NCBI GenBank assembly: GCA_026874595.1
Contig: CM049316.1
Location: 52,027,676-52,091,675 of the forward strand
Direction: 5' to 3'
DNA: 64,000 nucleotides
Origin: Sipunculus nudus
Taxonomy: Eukaryota; Annelida; Sipuncula; Golfingiida; Sipunculidae
This document shows, piece by piece, positions 1 through 9,795 of this stretch; position 1 is the stretch's first letter; every line of letters starts with the position of its first letter. The notes beneath the pieces were generated by a model that made no database searches, was not told where the DNA came from, and saw only the letters and a program-made list of their open reading frames with translations. The translations under genes were made by a program, and so were the position numbers.

Positions 1-229
1 TGTATGAGAGTATTCACCTTCATTTTATTTGTATCACAGTACACGGCTTCATTTGGTTTGTATGAGAGTACTCAGCTTCATTTGGTCTGTATGAGAGTAC
101 TCAGCTTCATTTTTTTGTATCACAGTACACGGCTTCATTTGGTTTGTATGACTATACACAGCTTCATTTGGTCTGTATGAGAGTACTCAGCTTCATTTTT
201 TTGTATCACAGTACACGGCTTCATTTGGT
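1..229 (+). repeat. 229-bp cassette with two 28-bp C monomers (copy 1 of 8)
   Basis: This recognisable segment carries ATTCACCTTC in a B monomer, two C monomers shortened to 28 bp with a seven-T run, and an A monomer reading ATGACTATACAC. The same arrangement is at 8551-8779, 16145-16373, 21276-21504, 28403-28631, 32661-32889, 45180-45408 and 58801-59029. The paired one-base losses shift the forward reading frame twice, and long open frames stop or restart here. It is a useful landmark for aligning the large duplications in both halves of the window. Confidence 0.9.
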
Positions 230-780
230 TTGTATGACAGTACACAGCTTCATTTGGTCTGTATGAGAGTATTCAGCTTCATTTTATTTGTATCACAGTA
301 CACGGCTTCATTTGGTTTGTATGACAGTACACAGTTTCATTTGGTCTGTATGAGAGTATTCAGCTCCATTTTATTTGTATCACAGTACACGGCTTCATTT
401 GGTTTGTATGACAGTACACAGCTTCATTTGGTCTGTATGTGGGTATTCAGCTTCATTTTATTTGTATCACAGTACACGGCTTTATTTGGTTTGTATGACA
501 GTACTCAGCTTCATTTGGTCTGTATGAGAGTACTCAGCTTCATTTTATTTGTATCACAGTACACGGCTTCATTTGGTTTGTATGACAGTACACAGCTTCA
601 TTTGGTCTGTATGAGAGTATTCAGCTACATTTTATTTGTATCACAGTACACGGCTTCATTTGGTTTGTATGACAGTACTCAGCTTCATTTGGTCTGTATG
701 GGAGTATTCAGCTTCATTTTATTTGTATCACAGTACACGGCTCATTTGGTTTGTATGACAGTACTCAGCTTCATTTGGTC
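1..780 (+). repeat. Left-edge A-B-C array
   Basis: Ordinary 87-bp units. The first 229 bp match 8551-8779 and 16145-16373. They include two C monomers shortened to 28 bp, in which TTTTATTTG has lost its A to leave a run of seven T (near 110 and 196). A further one-base loss at the end of a C monomer (GGCTCATTTGG, near 740) precedes the A-only island. No gene is seen. A 185-codon open frame at 230-787 is a by-product of the repeat. Confidence 0.9.
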
Positions 781-1186
781 TGTATGACAGCACACAACTT
801 CATTTGGTTTGTATGACAGTACACAGCTTCATTTGGTTTGTATGACAGTACTCAGCTTCATTTGGTTTGTATGACAGAACTCAGCTTCATCGGGTTTGTA
901 TGACAGCACACAACTTCATTTGGTTTGTATGGCAGTACACAGCTTCTTTTGGTTTGTATGACAGCACACGGCTTCATTTGGTTTGTATGACAGTTCCCAG
1001 CTTCATTTGGTTTTTATGACAGCACACGGCTCCATTTGGCTTGTATGACAGTTCAAATCTTCATTTGGATTTTATCAAAGTAGTCAGTTCCATTTGGTTT
1101 GTATGACAGTACTCAGCTTTATTTGGTTTGTATGACAGTACACAGCTTCATTTGGTTTGTATGACAGTACACAGCTTCATTTGGTC
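781..1186 (+). repeat. A-only diverged monomer island, copy 1
   Basis: Fourteen consecutive 29-bp A-class monomers (starts at 781, 810, 839 and so on to 1158) with no B or C monomer between them, so the 87-bp period is lost. The monomers differ from one another much more than elsewhere: CATCGGGTTTG near 889, TATGGCAG near 929, CAGTTCCCAG near 991, GGATTTTATCAAAG near 1067. A-B-C order resumes with a B monomer at 1187. Copy 1 differs from the later copies, for example CAGTTCAAATC against CAGTTCCCATC. The forward frame that is open elsewhere is closed by TGA here. Confidence 0.93.
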
Positions 1187-1417
1187 TGTATGAGAGTATT
1201 CAGCTTCATTTTATTTGTATCGCAGTACACGGCTTTATTTGGTTTATATGACAGTACTCACCTTCATTTGGTCTGTATGTGGGTATTCAGCTTCATTTTA
1301 TTTGTATCACAGTACACGGCTTCATTTGGTTTGTATGACAGTACACAGCTTCATTTGGTCTGTATGAGAGTATTCAGCTTCATTTTATTTGTATCACAGT
1401 ACACGGCTTCATTTGGT
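1187..1417 (+). repeat. A-B-C array between island 1 and the first large unit
   Basis: Regular 87-bp units follow the island. They include a B monomer with TATGTGGG near 1277 and a C monomer with TATCGCAG near 1218. The same variants follow the other full islands (for example TATCGCAG near 25159, 38980 and 55557), so this flank was copied together with the island. No gene is seen. Confidence 0.88.
1325..1411 (+). repeat. Exemplar 87-bp A-B-C higher-order repeat
   Basis: This is a clean example of the dominant unit. Monomer A is at 1325-1353, B at 1354-1382 and C at 1383-1411, each 29 bp. A and B begin TTTGG; C begins TTTTATTTG. A has TATGACAG then TACACAG, B has TATGAGAG then TATTCAG (or TACTCAG), and C has TATCACAG then TACACGG. 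The same order recurs over most of the window, roughly 700 times. Frequent variants are TACT for TACA in A, TATGTGGG or TAAGAGAG in B, GCTTTA for GCTTCA at the end of C, and TTTATATG for TTTGTATG at the start of A. Confidence 0.96.
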
Positions 1418-2079
1418 TTGTATGACAGTACACAGCTTCATTTGGTCTGTATGAGAGTACTCAGCTTCATTTTCTTTGTATCACAGTACACGGCTTCATT
1501 TGGTTTGTATGACAGTACACAGCTTCATTTGGTCTGTATGAGAGTACTCAGCTTCATTTTATTTGTATCACAGTACACGGCTTTATTTGGTTTATATGAC
1601 AGTACTCAGCTTCATTTGGTTCGTATGAGAGTACTCAGCTTCATTTTATTTGTATCACAGTACACGGCTTTATTTGGTTTGTATGACAGTACACAGCTTC
1701 ATTTGGTCTGTATGAGAGTACTCAGCTTCATTTTATTTGTATCACAGTACACGGCTTCATTTGGTTTGTATGACAGTACACAGCTTCATTTGGTCTGTAT
1801 GAGAGTATTCAGCTTCATTTTATTTGTATCACAGTACACGGCTTCATTTGGTTTATATGACAGTACTCAGATTCATTTGGTCTGTATGAGAGTATTCAGC
1901 TTCATTTTATTTGTATCACAGTACACGGCTTTATTTGGAATATATGACAGTACTCAGCTTCAGTTGGTCTGTATGAGAGTATTCAGCTTCATTTTATTTG
2001 TATCACAGTACACGGCTTCATTTGGTTTATATGACAGTACTCAGCTTCATTTGGTCTGTATGAGAGTACTCAGCTTCAT

Positions 2080-3599
2080 TTGGTTTGTATGAGAGTACTC
2101 AGCTTCATTTTATTTGTATCACAATACACGGCTTCATTTGGTTTGTATGACAGTACACAGTTTCATTTGGTCTGTATGAGAGTATTCAGCTTCATTTTAT
2201 TTGTTTCACAGTACACGGCTTTATTTGGTTTGTATGACAGTACTCAGCTTCATTTGGTCTGTATGAGAGTACTCAGCTTCATTTTATTTGTATCACAGTA
2301 CACAGTTCCATTTGGTTTGTATGAGAGTACTCAGCTTCATTTGGTTTGTATGAGAGTACTCAGCTTCATTTTATTTGTATCACAGTACACGGCTTTATTT
2401 GGTTTATATGACAGTACTCAGCTTCATTTGGTTCGTATGAGAGTACTCAGCTTCATTTTATTTGTATCACAGTACACGGCTTTATTTGGTTTGTATGAGA
2501 GTATTCAGCTTCATTTTATTTGTATCACAGTACACGGCTTCATTTGGTTTATATGACAGTACTCAGATTCATTTGGTCTGTATGAGAGTATTCAGCTTCA
2601 TTTTATTTGTATCACAGTACACGGCTTTATTTGGAATATATGACAGTACTCAGCTTCAGTTGGTCTGTATGAGAGTATTCAGCTTCATTTTATTTGTATC
2701 ACAGTACACGGCTTCATTTGGTTTATATGACAGTACTCAGCTTCATTTGGTCTGTATGAGAGTACTCAGCTTCATTTGGTTTGTATGAGAGTACTCAGCT
2801 TCATTTTATTTGTATCACAATACACGGCTTCATTTGGTTTGTATGACAGTACACAGTTTCATTTGGTCTGTATGAGAGTATTCAGCTTCATTTTATTTGT
2901 TTCACAGTACACGGCTTTATTTGGTTTGTATGACAGTACTCAGCTTCATTTGGTCTGTATGAGAGTACTCAGCTTCATTTTATTTGTATCACAGTACACA
3001 GTTCCATTTGGTTTGTATGAGAGTACTCAGCTTCATTTGGTTTGTATGAGAGTACTCAGCTTCATTTTATTTGTATCACAGTACACGGCTTTATTTGGTT
3101 TATATGACAGTACTCAGCTTCATTTGGTTCGTATGAGAGTACTCAGCTTCATTTTATTTGTATCACAGTACACGGCTTTATTTGGTTTGTATGACAGTAC
3201 ACAGCTTCATTTGGTCTGTATGAGAGTACTCAGCTTCATTTTATTTGTATCACAGTACACGGCTTCATTTGGTTTGTATGACAGTACACAGCTTCATTTG
3301 GTCTGTATGAGAGTATTCAGCTTCATTTTATTTGTATCACAGTACACGGCTTCATTTGGTTTATATGACAGTACTCAGATTCATTTGGTCTGTATGAGAG
3401 TATTCAGCTTCATTTTATTTGTATCACAGTACACGGCTTTATTTGGAATATATGACAGTACTCAGCTTCATTTGGTCTGTATGAGAGTATTCAGCTTCAT
3501 TTTATTTGTATCACAGTACACGGCTTCATTTGGTTTATATGACAGTACTCAGCTTCATTTGGTCTGTATGAGAGTACTCAGCTTCATTTGGTTTGTATG
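2080..3599 (+). repeat. Internal 696/812-bp subrepeats
   Basis: The block beginning GTCTGTATGAGAGTACTC near 2044 and going on to CACAATACACGG repeats at starts 2080, 2776 and 3588, spaced 696 bp (24 monomers) and 812 bp (28 monomers). The first copy is shorter because a B monomer directly follows C near 2490-2510 where an A would be expected, the mark of a deletion junction. The same three copies occur in the second large unit at 10458, 11154 and 11966; only one remains in the third unit, at 18052. Confidence 0.85.
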
Positions 3600-6500
3600 A
3601 GAGTACTCAGCTTCATTTTATTTGTATCACAATACACGGCTTCATTTGGTTTGTATGACAGTACACAGCTTCATTTGGTCTGTATGAGAGTATTCAGCTT
3701 CATTTTATTTGTTTCACAGTACACGGCTCTATTTGGTTTGTATGACAGTACTCAGCTTCATTTGGTCTGTATGAGAGTACTCAGCTTCATTTTATTTGTA
3801 TCACAGTACACAGTTCCATTTGGTTTGTATGAGAGTACTCAGCTTCATTTGGTTTGTATGAGAGTACTCAGCTTCATTTTATTTGTATCACAATACACGG
3901 CTTCATTTGGTTTGTATGACAGTACACAGCTTCATTTGGTCTGTATGAGAGTATTCAGCTTCATTTTTTTGTATCACAGTACACGGCTTCATTTGGTTTG
4001 TATGACAGTACACAGCTTCATTTGGTCTGTATGAGAGTATTCAGCTTCATTTTATTTGTATCACAGTACACGGCTTCATTTGGTTTGTATGACACTACAC
4101 AGCTTCATTTGGTCTGTATGAGAGTATTCAGCTCCATTTTATTTGTATCACAGTACACGGCTTCATTTGGTTTGTATGACAGTACACAGCTTCATTTGGT
4201 CTGTATGTGGGTATTCAGCTTCATTTTATTTGTATCACAGTACACGGCTTTATTTGGTTTGTATGACAGTACTCAGCTTCATTTGGTCTGTATGAGAGTA
4301 CTCAGCTTCATTTTATTTGTATTACAGTACACGGCTTTATTTGGTTTATATGACAGTACTCAGTTTCATTTGGTCTGTATGAGAGTATTCAGCTTCATTT
4401 TATTTATATCACAGTACACGGCTTTATTTGGTTTATATGACAGTACTCAGTTTCATTTGGTCTGTATGAGAGTATTCAGCTTCATTTTATTTGTATCACA
4501 GTACACGGCTTCATTTGGTTTATATGACAGTACTCAGCTTCATTTGGTCTGTATGAGAGTACTCAGCTTCATTTTATTTGTATCACAGTACACGGCTTCA
4601 TTTGGTTTGTATGACAGTACTCAGCTTCATTTGGTCTGTATTAGAGTACTCAGCTTCATTTTATTTGAATCACAGTACACGGCTTCATTTGGTTTGTATG
4701 ACAGAACACAGCTCCATTTGGTCTGTAAGAGAGTACTCAGCTTCATTTTATTTGTATCACAGTACACGGCTTCATTTGGTTTGTATGACAGTACACAGCT
4801 TCATTTGGTCTGTATGAGAGTATTCAGCTTCATTTTATTTGTATCACAGTACACGGCTTCATTTGGTTTGTATGACAGTACACAGCTTCATTTGGTCTGT
4901 AAGAGAGTACTCAGCTTCATTTTATTTGTATCACAGTACACGGCTTCATTTGGTTTGTATGACAGTACACAGCTTCATTTGGTCTGTAAGAGAGTACTCA
5001 GCTTCATTTTATTTGTATCACAGTACACGGCTTCATTTGGTTTGTATGACAGTACACAGCTTCATTTGGTCTGTATGAGAGTATTCAGCTTCATTTTATT
5101 TGTATCACAGTACACGGCTTCATTTGGTTTATATGACAGTACTCAGCTTCATTTGGTCTGTATGAGAGTATTCAGCTTCATTTTATTTGTATCACAGTAC
5201 ACGGCTTTATTTGGTTTGTATGACAGTACTCAGTTTCATTTGGTCTGTATGAGAGTATTCAGCTTCATTTTATTTGTATCACAGTACACGGCTTTATTTG
5301 GTTTATATGACAGTACTCAGTTTCATTTGGTCTGTATGAGAGTATTCAGCTTCATTTTATTTGTATCACAGTACACGGCTTCATTTGGTTTGTATGACAG
5401 TACACAGCTTCATTTGGTCTGTAAGAGAGTACTCAGCTTCATTTTATTTGTATCACAGTACACGGCTTCATCTGGTTTGTATGACAGTACACAGCTTCAT
5501 TTGGTCTGTAAGAGAGTATTCAGCTTCATTTTATTTGTATCACAGTACACGGCTTCATTTGGTTTGTATGACAGTACACAGCTTCATTTGGTCTGTATGA
5601 GAGTATTCAGCTTCATTTTATTTGTATCACAGTACACGGCTTTATTTGGTTTGTATGACAGTACACAGCTTCATTTGGTCTGTAAGAGAGTACTCAGCTT
5701 CATTTTATTTGTATCACAGTACACGGCTTTATTTGGTTTGTATGACAGTACACAGCTTCATTTGGTCTGTATGAGAGTATTCAGCTTCATTTTATTTGTA
5801 TCACAGTACACGGCTTCATTTGGTTTATATGACAGTACTCAGCTTCATTTGGTCTGTATGTGGGTATTCAGCTTCATTTTATTTGTATCACAGTACATGG
5901 CTTCATTTGGTTTGTATTACAGTACACAGCTTCATTTGGTCTGTATGAGAGTATTCAGCTTCATTTTATTTGTATCACAGTACACGGCTTCATTTGGTTT
6001 GTATGACAGTACACAGCTTCATTTGGTCTGTATGAGAGTACTCAGCTTCATTTTATTTGTATCACAGTACACGGCTTCATTTGGTTTGTATGACAGTACA
6101 CAGCTTCATTTGGTCTGTATGAGAGTACTCAGCTTCATTTTTTTGTATCACAGTACACGGCTTCATTTGGTTTGTATGACAGTACACAGCTTCATTTGGT
6201 CTGTATGAGAGTATTCAGCTTCATTTTATTTGTATCAAAGTACACGGCTTCATTTGGTTTGTATGACACTACACAGCTTCATTTGGTCTGTATGAGAGTA
6301 TTCAGCTCCATTTTATTTGTATCACAGTACACGGCTTCATTTGGTTTGTATGACAGTACACAGCTTCATTTGGTCTGTATGTGGGTATTCAGCTTCATTT
6401 TATTTGTATCACAGTACACGGCTTTATTTGGTTTGTATGACAGTACTCAGCTTCATTTGGTCTGTATGAGAGTACTCAGCTTCATTTTATTTGTATCACA

Positions 6501-9500
6501 GTACACGGCTTTATTTGGTTTATATGACAGTACTCAGTTTCATTTGGTCTGTATGAGAGTATTCAGCTTCATTTTATTTGTACCACAGTACACGGCTTCA
6601 TTTGGTTTATATGACAGTACTCAGCTTCATTTGGTCTGTATGAGAGTACTCAGCTTCATTTTATTTGTATCACAGTACACGGCTTCATTTGGTTTGTATG
6701 ACAGTACTCAGCTTCATTTGGTCTGTATTAGAGTACTCAGCTTCATTTTATTTGTATCACAGTACACGGCTTCATTTGGTTTGTATGACAGAACACAGCT
6801 CCATTTCGTCTGTGAGAGAGTACTCAGCTTCATTTTATTTGTATCACAGTACACGGCTTCATTTGGTTTGTATGACAGTACACAGCTTCATTTGGTCTGT
6901 ATGAGAGTATTCAGCTTCATTTTATTTGTATCACAGTACACGGCTTCATTTGGTTTGTATGACAGTACACAGCTTCATTTGGTCTGTAAGAGCGTACTCA
7001 GCTTCATTTTATTTGTATCACAGTACACGGCTTCATTTGGTTTGTATGACAGTACACAGCTTCATTTGGTCTGTATGAGAGTATTCAGCTTCATTTTATT
7101 TGTATCACAGTACACGGCTTCATTTGGTTTGTATGACAGTACACAGCTTCATTTGGTCTGTAAGAGAGTACTCAGCTTCATTTTATTTGTATCACAGTAC
7201 ACGGCTTCATCTGGTTTGTATGACAGTACACAGCTTCATTTGGTCTGTAAGAGAGTATTCAGCTTCATTTTATTTGTATCACAGTACACGGCTTCATTTG
7301 GTTTGTATGACAGTACACAGCTTCATTTGGTCTGTATGAGAGTACTCAGCTTCATTTTATTTGTATCACAGTACACGGCTTTATTTGGTTTGTATGACAG
7401 TACACAGCTTCATTTGGTCTGTATGAGAGTATTCAGCTTCATTTTATTTGTATCACAGTACACGGCTTCATTTGGTTTGTATGACAGTACATAGCTTCAT
7501 TTGGTCTGTATTAGAGTACTCAGCTTCATTTTATTTTTATCACAGTTCACGGCTTCATTTGGTTTGTATGACAGAACACAGCTCCATTTGGTCTGTAAGA
7601 GAGTACTCAGCTTCATTTTATTTGTATCACAGTACACGGCTTCATTTGGTTTGTATGACAGTACACAGCTTCATTTGGTCTGTATGAGAGTATTCAGCTT
7701 CATTTTATTTGTATCACAGTACACGGCTTCATTTGGTTTGTATGACAGTACACAGCTTCATTTGGTCTGTATGAGAGTATTCAGCTTCATTTTATTTGTA
7801 TCACAGTACACGGCTTCATTTGGTTTGTATGACAGTACACAGCTTCATTTGGTCTGTAAGAGAGTACTCAGCTTCATTTTATTTGTATCACAGTACACGG
7901 CTTTATTTGGTTTGTATGACAGTACACAGCTTCATTTGGTCTGTATGAGAGTATTCAGCTTCATTTTATTTGTATCACAGTACACGGCTTCATTTGGTTT
8001 ATATGACAGTACTCACCTTCATTTGGTCTGTATGTGGGTATTCAGCTTCATTTTATTTGTATCACAGTACACGGCTTCATTTGGTTTGTATTACAGTACA
8101 CAGCTTCATTTGGTCTGTATGAGAGTATTCAGCTTCATTTTATTTGTATGACAGTAAACGGCTTCATTTGGTTTGTATGACAGTACACAGCTTCATTTGG
8201 TCTGTATGAGAGTACTCAGCTTCATTTTATTTGTATCACAGTACACGGCTTTATTTGGTTTATATGACAGTACTCAGCTTCATTTGGTTCGTATGAGAGA
8301 ACTCAGCTTTATTTTATTTGTATCACAGTACACGGCTTCATTTGGTTTGTATGACAGTACACAGCTTCATTTGGTCTGTATGAGAGTATTCAGCTTCATT
8401 TTATTTGTATCACAGTACACGGCTTCATTTGGTTTGTATGACAGTACACAGCTTCATTTGGTCTGTATGAGAGTATTCAGCTTCATTTTATTTGTATCAC
8501 AGTACACGGCTTCATTTGGTTTGTATGACAGTACACAGCTTCATTTGGTCTGTATGAGAGTATTCACCTTCATTTTATTTGTATCACAGTACACGGCTTC
8601 ATTTGGTTTGTATGAGAGTACTCAGCTTCATTTGGTCTGTATGAGAGTACTCAGCTTCATTTTTTTGTATCACAGTACACGGCTTCATTTGGTTTGTATG
8701 ACTATACACAGCTTCATTTGGTCTGTATGAGAGTACTCAGCTTCATTTTTTTGTATCACAGTACACGGCTTCATTTGGTTTGTATGACAGTACACAGCTT
8801 CATTTGGTTTGTATGAGAGTATTCAGCTTCATTTTATTTGTATCACAGTACACGGCTTCATTTGGTTTGTATGACAGTACACAGCTTCATTTGGTCTGTA
8901 TGAGAGTATTCAGCTCCATTTTATTTGTATCACAGTACACGGCTTCATTTGGTTTGTATGACAGTACACAGCTTCATTTGGTCTGTATGTGGGTATTCAG
9001 CTTCATTTTATTTGTATCACAGTACACGGCTTTATTTGGTTTGTATGACAGTACTCAGCTTCATTTGGTCTGTATGAGAGTACTCAGCTTCATTTTATTT
9101 GTATCACAGTACACGGCTTCATTTGGTTTGTATGACAGTACACAGCTTCATTTGGTCTGTATGAGAGTATTCAGCTTCATTTTATTTGTATCACAGTACA
9201 CGGCTTCATTTGGTTTATATGACAGTACTCAGCTTCATTTGGTCTGTATGAGAGTATTCAGCTTCATTTTATTTGTATCACAGTACACGGCTTTATTTGG
9301 TTTGTATGACAGTACTCAGCTTCATTTGGTCTGTATGAGAGTATTCAGCTTCATTTTATTTGTATCACAGTACACGGCTTCATTTGGTTTGTATGACAGT
9401 ACACAGCTTCATTTGGTCTGTATGAGAGTATTCAGCTTCATTTTTATTTGTATCACAGTACACGGCTTCATTTGGTTTATATGACAGTACTCAGCTTCTT

Positions 9501-9673
9501 TTGGTCTGTATGAGAGTACTCAGCTTCATTTTATTTGTATCACAGTACACGGCTTCATTTGGTTTATATGACAGTACTCAGCTTCATTTGGTCTGTATGA
9601 GATTATTCAGCTTCATTTTATTTGTATCACAGTACACAGCTTCATTTGGTTTGTATCACAGTACTCAGCTTCA

Positions 9674-9760
9674 TTTGGTTTGTATGAGAATACTCAGCTC
9701 CATTTGGTTTGTATGAGAGTACTCAGCTTAATTTGGTTTGTATGAGAGTACTCAGCTTCA
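9674..9760 (+). repeat. B-B-B triplet landmark (copy 1 of 8)
   Basis: Three B-class monomers in a row (9674-9702, 9703-9731, 9732-9760) replace A-B-C. The second ends GCTTAA instead of GCTTCA. The same landmark is at 17268, 23036, 23790, 37611, 50130, 54188 and 63753. The length is still 87 bp, so the overall register is kept. It is probably an ancient exchange junction later spread by segmental duplication. Confidence 0.9.
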
Positions 9761-9795
9761 TTTTATTTGTATGACAGTACACGGCTTCATTTGGT

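Larger units (their letters stand above)
1418..9795 (+). repeat. Left-domain large unit, copy 1 (8,378 bp)
   Basis: The sequence from 1418 reappears from 9796 at an offset of 8,378 bp, carrying the same rare variants: GGAATATATGACAG (near 1938 and 10317), CAGTTCCATTTGG (near 2301 and 10681) and GACACTACACAG (near 4090 and 12469). Copy 2 lacks 783 bp (27 monomers, nine 87-bp units) found in copy 1 between roughly 4.4 and 5.3 kb, after which the offset becomes 7,595. Inside are roughly 700- to 800-bp subrepeats and a run of B monomers reading TAAGAGAG. The endpoint is chosen by tandem phase and could slide. Confidence 0.85.

Noticed and set aside
781..1186. A-only island as an inserted transposon or gene
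   Set aside because: It is made entirely of 29-bp monomers in phase with the flanks, with no target-site duplication, terminal inverted repeat or unrelated sequence.
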